64,000 nt of DNA from Undibacterium hunanense (GCF_014284335.1 NZ_JACOGF010000007.1:62001-126000), one strand, 5' to 3'; counted from the first letter of the stretch, positions 17,802-27,676 are shown. Notes: generated by a model not told the origin, from the letters alone. Translations and numbers: made by a program.

Positions 17802-19808
17802 CTATTTGGTATTGAACGCCATAAAGCTGCCATAACCGCTGGTGCCTTTGTTCACATAAAGAATGCCATTTTTAGACAAGGCCAGATCGCCACCCCGTGG
17901 ATAAGACCACACCGTCTGATGGCTACTCAAATCGACAGCAAATACGGCACTAAAAGAACCAAGCAATAAAACATTATTGGTGACAATCATGTTTTGCAGA
18001 TAGCCATTGGCACCAATCGGCTTTTGGTCATAGTAAACGCCGTCCGGAAATTTCCACTGCCACAGCAAGGCACCTGTGCTGAGTGAGCGAGCATCAACGC
18101 CATATCCATTGAGGATGTACAGGGTGGAACCAGCACAAACAGGATTACTATAAAACGTGTCTTTGACGGTCCATTTAATTTTTTGCGAAGCCAGATCAAA
18201 GTTCACCAGACTCAATCCATTACTTGCAATCAATAAATTCACCCCATCACACAGCGTAGGCTCTACCCTGGTCATTGATGCCTGGATATCAGGAGCAGCG
18301 ATCAGCGTCGTCTGCTTGCCGGATTGACGATTAATTATCGCCAATCCGCTTGGTCCGGCAGTATTTCCCTTGGGGACAAACATATAAACGTAATTGGCAT
18401 CTACCGCTGGTGACCAGAGTGCCTCCATATTGTCGGATAAAAAACTCCAGTTACTGCTCAGTGTATCCGCTGACGAACTGGACAGAAACTGACTCTGTGG
18501 CCCATTCCGGCTGAAAACAGTTTGCCCATCGACCACCGGCGCATAAAAATAACTGATTGTTGTGATGACGTTCGTTTTACCCAATCTATTGCCATTGGAT
18601 TGATCCAGCATCCACAAGCCCGAGCTTTGTGTGGCAGTATTCATGAAATAGACTTTACCGTTTTGCGCAGCAGGTGGGTTCACCCAGCCATCAGCAACCG
18701 GAAACGTCCATTTGATCTTGCCATCAGATTCATTGACAGCGAATACCGCTCCACCACTCCCGCCATTTGCTGCCTGTGCTGAAAAATAGACTGTGTCACC
18801 CTGCGTAGTGATTGGCCCCTGCGCCATGTATTTGCTGTTGTCGATCTCAAACAGGAATCGCGGCGCGAAGGCATTCACATTCAGCGTTACCGGCACGTAA
18901 CCTGTATGCGCCACATTACCCTGGTAGCCATTCCAGTCGGCCGCGCCCGGCGTTGGTGTCAGTGTGACGGTATTCGTTTTTACTTCCAGGTTGTAGGGTA
19001 TTTTCCAGGGGTTGATCTGATAGGGGAAATCACATGAATTAATATTCCCTCCGCACAAGCGTACTTCCAGCGCCCCAACATATTTACCCACTGGCGGTTT
19101 TGAAGTCATCCTAAGGGTCGTGCGTATGGTGTTTTTATCGATCTTGGTCACTGCATTACCGTTGGTCAGCAAACCGGCAGGATCGGTGACACTGACACCG
19201 ACACGATTGATGAAGTCGATGCCTGCTTCACTTCTGACTTCAAGCTCAAATGACTTTTCTTCGGCAGGGACAAATGATGCCGTGATCTCCGCTGGGCTGA
19301 CCGTAATACTTGGCGCCCTTACTTCAAAGCTGTATGGCAGCTTCCAGGGTGAGCCGTCATGCGGCTGTGCGCAACTGTAGGGACTGTCCTTGCATAATCT
19401 CACCTCCAGTATGCCGCTATATCTGCCCGGCTTGAGGCTTCTTGTTGTGACACTTGCCTGGTAATTATATTTATCAACCGCCTTGATCCTGATATCGTCG
19501 GTAATAACACCTGTTGTGTCGATTATCGCGACATTCACCACATCCGGGAAATTGCGGTTCGCGCGTATATCAAGTGATAAGGTTTTATTTTCGTAAGGCA
19601 GAATAGTCGCCGTCAAACTCGATGGCGTAAAGCTCAAGCCACCATCGTTGGATACTACCGGCAGCGTGTCAACCGGATTGCCTGTACTTGTGCCGGTATT
19701 AGTACCTGTATTCGTACCTGCCCCGGCACCGCCACCGGAACCACCGCCACAGCCCGTCAAAAGCAAAGACAGCAACAGAAAGGATGTGAGTTTTTTGATG
19801 TTTTTCAT
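17802..19808 (-). CDS. Lipoprotein with two Ig-like repeats and a PQQ-type beta-propeller
   Basis: A 668-residue predicted lipoprotein: signal peptide with lipobox LTGC (Cys20) followed by a Gly-rich and Thr-Gly-Asn repeat linker. Residues about 53-165 and 170-275 are two related beta-sandwich domains. Each ends in a similar block: YSGILEVRLCKDSPYSC...PWKLPYSFEV and YVGALEVRLCGGNINSC...PWKIPYNLEV. Each block has two cysteines that could form a disulfide. From about residue 290 a beta-propeller of PQQ/BamB-like blades follows (DWNGYQGNVAHTGYV, GAVFAVNESDGKIKWTFPV, ARSLSTGALLWQWKF, VFAVDLSSHQTVWSYPRGGDLAL). Quinoprotein-enzyme catalytic residues are not evident, so a binding or scaffolding role on the outer membrane is more likely than dehydrogenase activity. 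Confidence 0.75.
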   Translation of the reverse strand: MKNIKKLTSFLLLSLLLTGCGGGSGGGAGAGTNTGTNTGTSTGNPVDTLPVVSNDGGLSFTPSSLTATILPYENKTLSLDIRANRNFPDVVNVAIIDTTGVITDDIRIKAVDKYNYQASVTTRSLKPGRYSGILEVRLCKDSPYSCAQPHDGSPWKLPYSFEVRAPSITVSPAEITASFVPAEEKSFELEVRSEAGIDFINRVGVSVTDPAGLLTNGNAVTKIDKNTIRTTLRMTSKPPVGKYVGALEVRLCGGNINSCDFPYQINPWKIPYNLEVKTNTVTLTPTPGAADWNGYQGNVAHTGYVPVTLNVNAFAPRFLFEIDNSKYMAQGPITTQGDTVYFSAQAANGGSGGAVFAVNESDGKIKWTFPVADGWVNPPAAQNGKVYFMNTATQSSGLWMLDQSNGNRLGKTNVITTISYFYAPVVDGQTVFSRNGPQSQFLSSSSADTLSSNWSFLSDNMEALWSPAVDANYVYMFVPKGNTAGPSGLAIINRQSGKQTTLIAAPDIQASMTRVEPTLCDGVNLLIASNGLSLVNFDLASQKIKWTVKDTFYSNPVCAGSTLYILNGYGVDARSLSTGALLWQWKFPDGVYYDQKPIGANGYLQNMIVTNNVLLLGSFSAVFAVDLSSHQTVWSYPRGGDLALSKNGILYVNKGTSGYGSFMAFNTK

Positions 19809-19949
19809 AAAGATTGAGAAAATTTACCGCAGGTGAAAGCAAATGAAATCATGTGGCGCATTGGCCATTGCAGCACGAGGAGTCTGCGGGAGAATCCAGC
19901 CTCGCCAGTCAGGACAGATCCGTCCCTTGCATTGGCCATCAATACACAA

Positions 19950-20270
19950 TCAATGAGCGATCAGTTTCCCGGTCAGTTTCTTGCTGCCAGAAGCATCTGC
20001 CAGCAATACCAACAGGCGATCAATATTCGGGTGCTTGCCCGGGAAAGCCCTGGCATCTGCCGTATGTTCAGCATACAACTGCAGGCCCTTTGCAGCGGCT
20101 GCGGTATTGATTTCGGCAAATTCCTGTAACAGGGCATGATAGACACGTACGCTGCCAGCCGAGCCCGGCTTGTTATCTATTTGCGCGACCAGTGTCAGGC
20201 CATCAAATAATTGAATGGCAGCCAGGTGATCAATGACAGGCAGGGTGGACAGAATTTCGCTGAATTGCAT
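19950..20270 (-). CDS. DUF2322 family protein
   Basis: A 106-residue cytoplasmic protein. The ATG at 20270 has an AAGGA ribosome site 8 nt upstream, so the slightly longer in-frame start is not used. The pattern PVIDHLAAIQLFDG, IDNKPGSAGSVRVYHALLQEF, LQLYAEHTADARAFPGKHPNIDRLLVLL matches my memory of DUF2322, a small protein common in beta-proteobacteria with no known function. It is flanked by unrelated genes on the same strand and seems to have its own promoter region. Confidence 0.7.
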   Translation of the reverse strand: MQFSEILSTLPVIDHLAAIQLFDGLTLVAQIDNKPGSAGSVRVYHALLQEFAEINTAAAAKGLQLYAEHTADARAFPGKHPNIDRLLVLLADASGSKKLTGKLIAH

Positions 20271-20450
20271 GGATGTTTCCTTAAAAGTCATGTGATGCGC
20301 ATGAAAATTTTCCGCGCAGTCGCCAACAGGCGCGTTAAAAAGACTGCATTCTACGGGTTGGGCCGTTTTTTAGCTAACGGCATTGCCTGAACATAAAACC
20401 AGACAAAAATGTCCTCCATCAAACTCATCATTGACGGCGGGCATGGCGAT

Positions 20451-20482
20451 AAAAAAAGAGCGATGATTTCTCATCGCTCTTT
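20451..20482 (-). terminator. Intrinsic terminator of the TonB-dependent receptor gene
   Basis: A perfect 12-bp stem (20455-20466 with 20471-20482) closes a TTTC loop. Seven A residues on the plus strand (20451-20457) give the U-run for the minus-strand transcript. It lies 56 bases past the receptor stop codon. Confidence 0.88.
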
Positions 20483-20537
20483 ATCGCTTCATTAGCGCAA
20501 TTCGACTTGCGTCGAATTGAACCGGGTTATCCAGCTA

Positions 20538-23327
20538 TTATTTGAATTGATATTTCAGACCAACTTTGAAGTAACGACCCAGTGCGCCACTGGAATCCAT
20601 AGGGTTGAAGCCCATGGCGCCGTATGTCAAAGGATCCAATGGAGCGACCTTGTCAAATACGTTGGAGATGGAACCGAATACTTCCAGGTTTTTCATTGCT
20701 TTGTAGCGGAAAGACATATCCAGCGTAGTGAAGGATGCCAGTGTGCAACCTGCTGGCGCATCAGTGCCGTCAGCAAACTTGTTAGCACATGGCTGACCTT
20801 CTTCGGAAATGTTTTTCAGGGAACCGCGATAGCTGATGATGCCAGTCACGTTCCAGTCACCCTTGTCCCAGGCCAGTACAAAGTTGACTTTGTCTTTTGG
20901 CGTACCGATACAGTTGGATGTATCGCAGTTACCGTGTGTGCCTGCATATTGATGCTGAACTGCACCGTCAACACGCAACCATGAAATCACGTGTGTCCAG
21001 TTCAGGTCTGCATTCAACTTGCCATATTCACCCAGGTTGAAACGTTGTTTCGCATTGAAATCAACACCTTTGACTTCAGTGTAGCTGGAGTTGGCATATG
21101 GAGCTGCACCACCGATGATGGTACCTGTATTCGGTGTTACCACGCCGTTGATGGTCAGGTTATTGTCCTGACGCAGTACGCCTGGCAAAGCGGCTGCTGT
21201 CTGGAAGGACATGGAGTTGATTTCGTTGTTACGACGGATCAACCAGCCATCTACAGCCAGATTGGTATCAGGCAGCGGATCCCAGACCAGACCCAGAGTG
21301 TAACCTTTGGAAGTTTCTGGTTGCAGGTTAGGATTGCCAACTTTGAAGCCTGTGAAAGTCGTTGCGCAATCAGATGCCTGTGCACCTGCCAGTGGTGTGC
21401 CATTCGGGCAGCGAACTGGATCCCTGACAGTTGCTGTACCAGCACTGAAGCTTTCTGAGCCGGATTCTGGTGCACTAGGTGCACGGAAACCTTCAGAGTA
21501 AGTACCACGCAGAGCAAAAGTTTTCACCGGTGTCCACTTGGCACCGACTTTTGGTGTCACGGAAGAGAAGTGAGAATATTTGTCGTAACGCAGCGCGCCA
21601 GACAATTCCACTGTCTTGACCACTGGGGCCAATACTTCGGCATACAGAGCAGATACTGTTTCATCACCTTTTGCAGCAACGTAGCTGCTGTTGATGGAAC
21701 CGTCTTTACTGCCGTCCAGGGATGGCATGTTGTAAGACTCTCTGCGGTATTCAGCACCAACCGCCAGACCCATCATACCGCCTGGCAAAGGCATCAACTC
21801 ACGAGAAGCCTTGAAGTCGATGATGTCCATCTTGGTAGGCGCATCCAGGGATGCTGTCTTGACCATTGCAGCGTACAGGGCTGGATTGTTTTTGCTTGCC
21901 TGTGTGCCGATATAGTATGGGAAGTATGGGCTCTTAGGATCGCCCAGAGCTGCCTTCAACACGTTCATGTTGATCATGTTGGTGTAGTCGAGGTGCAGCT
22001 TGGATTCGGAATGCAGAATCGCAGTGTCGAATTCCCAGCCTGCCATCGTGCCTTTCAAACCGGCGACAGCTCGGTAGAAAGAGTTGTCAGCGATACGGCG
22101 ATTGGCACCTACGTCAAACATGGAATAACGCAGACGGACTGGCGCGCCATACGGGTTTTGTGGATGCTCTGCTGCCATTACGATGACTGTACCGTAATTG
22201 ATGTTACCAGTCGGGCTGGCTGTATTTGGCGGGAAGAAAACGTTGGAAGATGTCGACGGAGGCGTTACCGTGAAGGCTGCCTTACGTTGAGAATAACCAA
22301 ATTCTGCATAAGCTTGCAGATCTTCATTGATCTGGAATGTGCCACGGCTGAACAGATTCACGCCATCGATTTGTGGCAGCATGGAACGGAACTGATCCGC
22401 ATACCACAAGCAACCACCGCCGAGATCTTGCACTTTGGTTGTCGACAATGTCGAGCAACCTGGCAGGGATACATAATTCAGTGTCTTAGGATCGCGCAGG
22501 GAGCCTGTAGGGCTTGGGGAAGCACTGTTATTACCGGCAATGTAACCGTTGGTGAAGGAACCAACTGTATTCATCGGGTAACCCCAACGACGCCAGTCGC
22601 CTGTACCGATCCAGTCACGGTCAGAACGCTGGGAATTCATCAGTTCATTGGACTTGTAAGCCTCTGCATTGATGATGATGTTGTATTTGTCTTTTTCCAG
22701 ATTACCAAAACCTGCGGTAATCGAAGCTTTTGCCTGGTTGGCATCACGTGAACCGGAAGTGCCTGCAGTAGCGCTGACTGTTACGCCTTCGTAGTTCTTT
22801 TTCAGGATGATGTTGACCACACCGGCGATCGCATCAGCACCGTAGATGGAAGAAGCGCCATCTTTCAGGATTTCGATACGCTCAACCACTTCCATAGGGA
22901 TAGTGGAGATATCGGTAAATGCTTTTTGACCGTCATCCGCGCGACCGAACTGTGCCATACGGCGACCGTTCAGCAATACCAGTGTGGATGTGGCACCCAG
23001 ACCACGCAAGGAGATTGCAGTAGAACCGGCAGCAAAACCGTTACCGAAACTTGTTGGCAAAGAACCGGCGCCATCAGCAGTCAGTGTTTGCAGGTATTCA
23101 GCAACAGTAGTCTTGCCTGCCTTGTCGATATCGGCACGGGTAATGATCTGGATAGGGGAAGCAGATTCAGCTTCAGCACGCTTGATGCTGGAACCTGTCA
23201 CTTCTACCCTTTGGACTTTGCCGTCATCCTGCGCAAACGCAGGCTGTGCCAGCATACCGGCTGTCACCACCAAACCGCCAGAAAACATCATACGCAGCGA
23301 TCTCGAAAGTACTTTTTCCTTCAGCAT
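20538..23327 (-). CDS. TonB-dependent outer-membrane receptor
   Basis: A 929-residue protein with a signal peptide ending AQPAFAQ. The plug domain follows: QRVEVTGSSIKRAEAESASPIQIITRADIDKAG, AISLRGLGATSTLVLLNGRRMAQFG, ERIEILKDGASSIYGADAIAGVVNIILKK. A large beta-barrel comes next, ending LGRYFKVGLKYQFK. The final residue is Lys, while most outer-membrane barrels end in an aromatic residue; here Phe is penultimate. The class (SSIKR box, long extracellular loops, Cys-containing loops such as LPGCSTLSTTKVQDLGGGC) resembles receptors for peptides or complex carbohydrates rather than siderophores, but the ligand is not determinable. The ribosome site AAAGGAG is strong. A 16-bp palindrome lies upstream. 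Confidence 0.92.
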   Translation of the reverse strand: MLKEKVLSRSLRMMFSGGLVVTAGMLAQPAFAQDDGKVQRVEVTGSSIKRAEAESASPIQIITRADIDKAGKTTVAEYLQTLTADGAGSLPTSFGNGFAAGSTAISLRGLGATSTLVLLNGRRMAQFGRADDGQKAFTDISTIPMEVVERIEILKDGASSIYGADAIAGVVNIILKKNYEGVTVSATAGTSGSRDANQAKASITAGFGNLEKDKYNIIINAEAYKSNELMNSQRSDRDWIGTGDWRRWGYPMNTVGSFTNGYIAGNNSASPSPTGSLRDPKTLNYVSLPGCSTLSTTKVQDLGGGCLWYADQFRSMLPQIDGVNLFSRGTFQINEDLQAYAEFGYSQRKAAFTVTPPSTSSNVFFPPNTASPTGNINYGTVIVMAAEHPQNPYGAPVRLRYSMFDVGANRRIADNSFYRAVAGLKGTMAGWEFDTAILHSESKLHLDYTNMINMNVLKAALGDPKSPYFPYYIGTQASKNNPALYAAMVKTASLDAPTKMDIIDFKASRELMPLPGGMMGLAVGAEYRRESYNMPSLDGSKDGSINSSYVAAKGDETVSALYAEVLAPVVKTVELSGALRYDKYSHFSSVTPKVGAKWTPVKTFALRGTYSEGFRAPSAPESGSESFSAGTATVRDPVRCPNGTPLAGAQASDCATTFTGFKVGNPNLQPETSKGYTLGLVWDPLPDTNLAVDGWLIRRNNEINSMSFQTAAALPGVLRQDNNLTINGVVTPNTGTIIGGAAPYANSSYTEVKGVDFNAKQRFNLGEYGKLNADLNWTHVISWLRVDGAVQHQYAGTHGNCDTSNCIGTPKDKVNFVLAWDKGDWNVTGIISYRGSLKNISEEGQPCANKFADGTDAPAGCTLASFTTLDMSFRYKAMKNLEVFGSISNVFDKVAPLDPLTYGAMGFNPMDSSGALGRYFKVGLKYQFK

Positions 23328-23393
23328 ATATTTCTCCTTTTCAATTGAATCTGGGCATTACGACGTCAAATCCATGTCGCGATGAAAAACTTT

Positions 23394-23409
23394 TGAAAAT
23401 TAATTTTCA
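23394..23409. promoter_or_regulatory. Perfect palindrome upstream of the TonB-dependent receptor
   Basis: TGAAAATTAATTTTCA is a perfect 16-bp palindrome 67 bases upstream of the receptor start, a plausible operator for a dimeric repressor. The sequence is very A/T-rich, so chance cannot be excluded. Confidence 0.4.
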
Positions 23410-23692
23410 CAGGTGGTATGAAGCCATTCCTGAAATGTGAAGTCAATTACTACCCAACGAATGCGGTCAGAAAACAACAGACGCATGACAAACCATAACC
23501 AAATGGGAAATTATTTTTACAAGAAAGTAATTTATGGACGTAAATTCATTATATTTAATGCAATTTTCGACGCTCCGGCAATTCACTAAAATCCAGCCTC
23601 CTTCACTCGCAGGGGCCATTCAGCGCGCATCATTTATAATCGAGGCTGATTTCTACTTGTTTCCCACCCCATTTTCACTTTATTGCCTAATC
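23410..23692. other. Intergenic region between the TonB receptor and folD
   Basis: This is most of the 365-base gap between divergent genes. It holds a consensus -10 hexamer TATAAT at 23635-23640, suited to folD transcription about 46 bases upstream of its start, but no good -35 partner. On the minus strand, TTGACT near 23453 is a possible -35 element for the receptor gene. An open frame continues upstream of folD from about 23534 but lacks any family similarity and a ribosome site. Confidence 0.4.
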
Positions 23693-24538
23693 ATGACTGC
23701 TCAAATTATCAGCGGAACCCAGCTTTCTCAACAAATACGTGCCGATGTGACCCAGCGCGCAGCCGCACTGACTGTCAAAGGCCATCAGCCTGGTCTGGCC
23801 GTCATTCTTGTAGGTGAAAACCCCGCCTCCCAGGTCTATGTACGCAACAAAGTGAAGGCTTGTGAAGACTGCGGTTTTTATTCCGTAATGGAAAAATACG
23901 AAGCCGATTTGAGCGAAGAAGCGCTGCTGGCTCATATAAACAGGCTGAACAAGGATGCAAAAATCAATGGCATTCTGGTGCAATTGCCCTTGCCTGCCCA
24001 TATCAATGCCAACAAGGTGATAGAAGCCATTGCTGCAGAAAAGGATGTGGATGGTTTTCATATCAGCAATGCCGGACTGTTGATGACAGGACAGCCATTG
24101 TTCCGTCCCTGTACGCCGTATGGTGTCATGAAGATGCTGGAATCCATCGATTATCCGGTACGCGGCGCGAATGCGGTCGTGGTCGGTGCTTCCAACATCG
24201 TCGGCAAACCACAGGCCATGTTGCTCTTGCAAGCTGGCGCAACCGTCACCATCTGTAATTCCAAGACCCGCGATCTGGCATCCCACACCCGCAACGCCGA
24301 TATCCTGGTAGTCGCGACCGGCAAGCGTAATATCGTCACGGCAGACATGATCAAGCCCGGTGCCGTCGTCATCGACGTTGGCATGAACCGCGACGATGAA
24401 GGTAAATTGTGCGGCGACGTTGATTATCTGCCAAGCAAGGAAGTAGCAGGCTATATTACGCCTGTGCCAGGCGGAGTCGGCCCGATGACCATCACCATGT
24501 TGCTGGTCAATACCATAGAAGCTGCTGAGAGAATTTAA
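23693..24538 (+). CDS. folD: Methylenetetrahydrofolate dehydrogenase/cyclohydrolase
   Basis: A 281-residue bifunctional enzyme of normal FolD length from the ATG of MTAQIISG; upstream in-frame codons extend past the conserved start. Family blocks are clear: [30 protein letters not shown] (catalytic YxxxK region), [67 protein letters not shown] (NADP binding), [13 protein letters not shown], and the C-terminal [19 protein letters not shown]. It interconverts methylene-, methenyl- and formyl-tetrahydrofolate in the cytoplasm. The next gene begins 1 nt after its stop, so the two are cotranscribed. Confidence 0.97.
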   Translation: MTAQIISGTQLSQQIRADVTQRAAALTVKGHQPGLAVILVGENPASQVYVRNKVKACEDCGFYSVMEKYEADLSEEALLAHINRLNKDAKINGILVQLPLPAHINANKVIEAIAAEKDVDGFHISNAGLLMTGQPLFRPCTPYGVMKMLESIDYPVRGANAVVVGASNIVGKPQAMLLLQAGATVTICNSKTRDLASHTRNADILVVATGKRNIVTADMIKPGAVVIDVGMNRDDEGKLCGDVDYLPSKEVAGYITPVPGGVGPMTITMLLVNTIEAAERI

Positions 24539-24539
24539 T

Positions 24540-26603
24540 ATGACCCAAGATAATCCCCTGCTGGACTTTAGTGATCTGCCACGTTTTGCCGATATCCGGG
24601 CCGAGCATGTTGGCCCTGCCATTGCAGCCCTGCTGGAGGAAAATCGTGCGGTTATCGCGGAACTCGAAAAAAATGCTGTCCCGGTCACCTGGGACAACTT
24701 TGTCGAACCACTCGACAATGCCACCGAAAAACTGGGCCGCGCCTGGGGTATCGTTGGTCACCTGAACGCAGTGGTTGACACGCCGGAAATGCGGGCTGCC
24801 TATAATGAAAACCAGCCCGCCATTACCGAATTCTGGACTGAACTGGGACAGAACCTGTCTCTGTTCGCCAATTACAAGGCACTGAAAAATGCGGCTGACT
24901 TTGCTGATTTGCCGCAAGCAAGGCAAACCATTATCCAGAACGCCCTGCGCGATTTCCGCCTGAGTGGTGCAGAACTGCCGGAAGCACAAAAACAACGCTA
25001 TGCCGACATTCAGGAACAGCAGGCTGCCCTGTCGACGAAATTCTCGGAAAACCTGCTGGATGCCACCAATGATTACGGCTTGTTTATCGAAGACGCAGCC
25101 GACCTGAAAGGCTTGCCTGAGGATATCCTGCAAGCTGCCAAAACGGCAGCAGAAGCCGATGAAAAAAACGGCTATAAATTTACCCTGCATTTCCCTTCGT
25201 ATTACCCCTTGCTGCAATATGCAGAAAACCGCAGCATCCGCGAAACGATTTATCGCGCCAGCGTGACCAAGGCTTCTGAACTGGGCGCAAAGACAGAGTG
25301 GGATAACAGCAATATCATGAGCGACCTCTTGCGTCTGCGTAAGGAAGAAGCTGAATTGCTGGGCTATAAGAATTTTGCCGAGGTATCGCTGGTCAGCAAG
25401 ATGGCGGAATCTCCGGCACAGGTCAGCCAGTTCCTTGAAGACCTGGCCAGTCGTGCCCGCCCCTATGCAGAAAAAGACCTGGAGGAACTGCGCGCCTTTG
25501 CGGCAGAACAACTGGGCATAGTTGAACTACAGGCCTGGGATTATGCCTTCGCGTCAGAAAAACTGCGCCAGCAACGCTATGCGTTTTCTGAGCAGGAAGT
25601 GAAAGAATACTTCCCTGAACACAAGGTGGTGGATGGTCTGTTCCGCGTCATCCAGACGCTGTTTGCAGTTGACATCAAAACGGATCAGGCAACCACCTGG
25701 CACAAGGACGTCAAATTTTATCGTCTCGAAAGAAATGGTGAACTGATAGGTCAGTTTTATCTGGACCTGTACGCACGCAATGGCAAGCGCGGCGGTGCAT
25801 GGATGGACGATGCCCGTGGCCGCAGGCTCACCGGTACAGGCATACAAACGCCTGTTGCCTACCTGACCTGCAACTTCAGCGCGCCTGTCAGCATCAATGG
25901 CGTCAGCAAACCGGCCCTGTTCAGCCATGATGAAGTGATTACCCTGTTCCATGAATTTGGTCATGGTCTGCATCATTTGCTGACCAAGGTGGATGATCTG
26001 TCCGTCTCCGGCATTTCCGGTGTTGAATGGGATGCAGTGGAATTGCCTTCGCAATTCATGGAAAATTTTTGCTGGGAATGGGATGTGTTGCAACACATGA
26101 CGGCACATGTTGATACTGGTGCAGCCTTGCCACGCGCCCTGTTTGACAAGATGATCGCGGCGAAAAACTTCCAGTCCGGCTTGCAGACTTTGCGCCAGGT
26201 AGAATTTTCACTGTTTGACATGCGCCTGCATGATGCCTTTGATCCACAAGGTACGCAAACCGTGCAGGACATACTGCAAGTGGTCAGGAGCCAAGTCGCG
26301 GTACTGCACCCGCCAGCATTCAACCGCTTCCAGCATTCATTCAGTCATATTTTCTCGGGTGGTTATGCCGCAGGCTATTACAGCTACAAGTGGGCAGAAG
26401 TGCTGTCGGCAGATGCTTATGCTGCATTTGAAGAACATGCCAGGGAAGCTGGCAGCACCCTGTCGCGCGCAGTGGGAGAACGTTTCCAGACAGCCGTACT
26501 GGAAGCTGGTGGCTCACGCCCGGCACTTGCTTCATTCAAGGCATTTCGCGGACGCGAACCCGTTATTGACGCCCTGTTGCGACATAATGGCATGAGTGCA
26601 TAA
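24540..26603 (+). CDS. prlC: Oligopeptidase A (M3 family metallopeptidase)
   Basis: A 687-residue cytoplasmic peptidase of normal length for oligopeptidase A. The zinc motif is FHEFGHGLHHLL (HExxH), followed by SGVEWDAVELPSQFMENFCWE, which supplies the third ligand Glu. The N-terminal helical cap (NPLLDFSDLPRFADIRAEHVGPAI) and the C-terminal HSFSHIFSGGYAAGYYSYKWAEVLSADAYAAF block are typical of the family. It degrades short peptides, including cleaved signal peptides. Its start is 1 nt after folD, and the following DUF4124-glutaredoxin gene is 19 nt downstream. Confidence 0.95.
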   Translation: MTQDNPLLDFSDLPRFADIRAEHVGPAIAALLEENRAVIAELEKNAVPVTWDNFVEPLDNATEKLGRAWGIVGHLNAVVDTPEMRAAYNENQPAITEFWTELGQNLSLFANYKALKNAADFADLPQARQTIIQNALRDFRLSGAELPEAQKQRYADIQEQQAALSTKFSENLLDATNDYGLFIEDAADLKGLPEDILQAAKTAAEADEKNGYKFTLHFPSYYPLLQYAENRSIRETIYRASVTKASELGAKTEWDNSNIMSDLLRLRKEEAELLGYKNFAEVSLVSKMAESPAQVSQFLEDLASRARPYAEKDLEELRAFAAEQLGIVELQAWDYAFASEKLRQQRYAFSEQEVKEYFPEHKVVDGLFRVIQTLFAVDIKTDQATTWHKDVKFYRLERNGELIGQFYLDLYARNGKRGGAWMDDARGRRLTGTGIQTPVAYLTCNFSAPVSINGVSKPALFSHDEVITLFHEFGHGLHHLLTKVDDLSVSGISGVEWDAVELPSQFMENFCWEWDVLQHMTAHVDTGAALPRALFDKMIAAKNFQSGLQTLRQVEFSLFDMRLHDAFDPQGTQTVQDILQVVRSQVAVLHPPAFNRFQHSFSHIFSGGYAAGYYSYKWAEVLSADAYAAFEEHAREAGSTLSRAVGERFQTAVLEAGGSRPALASFKAFRGREPVIDALLRHNGMSA

Positions 26604-26622
26604 TCTTTATCCGGAGAAAACG

Positions 26623-27249
26623 ATGAAATCAAATAAAACAATCCTGGCCTGCTCACTACTCCCGGCGCTATTGTCTGCACTATCTTTTAGCGCAAATGCG
26701 CAAGCGCAAATGTATAAATGGGTGGGTCCGGATGGCAAGGTCACTTACAGCGATCAGCCACCTCCTTCAGGCAAGATCAAGGTGGAAAAGAAAAGCTATT
26801 CCGATAGCCCGGACCTTGGTAACCTGCCGCCCGAACTGGCGGCAGTTGTGGCCAAAAACCCGGTGACCCTGTACAGCACCAACAATTGCGCGCCCTGCAA
26901 TGATTCACGTAATTTCCTGAAGACCAATGGCGTCCCGTTCAATGAAAAAACCATCAGCAATAACGCTGACCTGGACAAACTCAAGCAGGTCAGCGGCGAC
27001 AGCCAGTTACCATTCATGATCATTGCCAATGTCAAGTTTCATGGTTTCAATACAGAAGACTGGAAAAAAGCGCTGAGCAATGCCGGCTATCCCGCCACCA
27101 GCAAATTACCCAAGGATTATCGCTATCCGGCGGCAGAGCCGGCAGCCCCGGTGGTAGCAACGGCTGCCAAGGATGCGGCTGCCCCACCGAAACCGGCGAC
27201 ACCCTTGCCGCCGCAAAAACCAACACAGGACAATGGCATACGCTTTTAA
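26623..27249 (+). CDS. Exported DUF4124-glutaredoxin fusion protein
   Basis: A 208-residue protein with a signal peptide ending SANAQAQ. An upstream in-frame ATG overlaps prlC; the ATG at 26623 has the ribosome site CCGGAG. A DUF4124 module (MYKWVGPDGKVTYSDQPP) comes first. A glutaredoxin-like domain (about residues 80-155) follows with the redox motif NNCAPCNDSR and the cis-Pro segment SQLPFMIIANVKFHGF. The C-terminal 50 residues are an Ala/Pro/Lys-rich tail. The combination is a known beta-proteobacterial arrangement; it suggests a periplasmic thiol-disulfide role, though the substrate is unknown. Confidence 0.8.
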   Translation: MKSNKTILACSLLPALLSALSFSANAQAQMYKWVGPDGKVTYSDQPPPSGKIKVEKKSYSDSPDLGNLPPELAAVVAKNPVTLYSTNNCAPCNDSRNFLKTNGVPFNEKTISNNADLDKLKQVSGDSQLPFMIIANVKFHGFNTEDWKKALSNAGYPATSKLPKDYRYPAAEPAAPVVATAAKDAAAPPKPATPLPPQKPTQDNGIRF

Positions 27250-27255
27250 TATCGC

Positions 27256-27675
27256 ATGACACGGATCGATTTTCATAGCAATGTGGCCGACAAGCTAAAT
27301 TACACTTGCCGGCTGATACGCAAGGCACATGCGGCCAAAAGCAAGATGGTCGTGTTTCATCACGACCGGGTTTTTCTGCAAAAACTAAGCATGTCCCTGT
27401 GGACACTGACCGAGGCAGATTTCTTGCCGCATGTCATGCTGACCGACCCTTTGTCGTCATGCACACCCATCGTGCTCAGCTATGACGACAGGGCAGCCTG
27501 TCCGCACTACGACGTGCTGATCAACCTGACCGCAGAAACACCAGCCAATTTCACCCAGTTTCAGCGCATGATAGAAGTCATCTCCGCTGAAGATGTCGAC
27601 AAACTTGCCGGACGCGAGCGTTACCGGCAATATCAGCAGCAGGGCTATCCACTTACTCACTCGGTGGCAAAATAA
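27256..27675 (+). CDS. holC: DNA polymerase III chi subunit
   Basis: A 139-residue protein with the HolC pattern: TRIDFHSNVADKLNYTCRLIRKAHAAKSKMVVFHHD, LSMSLWTLTEADFLPHV, PIVLSYDD, YDVLINLTAETPANFTQFQRMIEVIS, and the basic C-terminal RERYRQYQQQGYPL. Chi binds single-stranded DNA-binding protein and links it to the clamp loader. It lies 6 nt after the previous gene and 1 nt before the next, so it is in the same transcription unit. Confidence 0.92.
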   Translation: MTRIDFHSNVADKLNYTCRLIRKAHAAKSKMVVFHHDRVFLQKLSMSLWTLTEADFLPHVMLTDPLSSCTPIVLSYDDRAACPHYDVLINLTAETPANFTQFQRMIEVISAEDVDKLAGRERYRQYQQQGYPLTHSVAK

Positions 27676-27676
27676 A

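Noticed and set aside
23534-23692. N-terminal extension of FolD by 53 codons
   Set aside because: FolD proteins begin close to MTAQIISG. The upstream codons contain a consensus -10 box and no conserved sequence, so this is non-coding promoter DNA.
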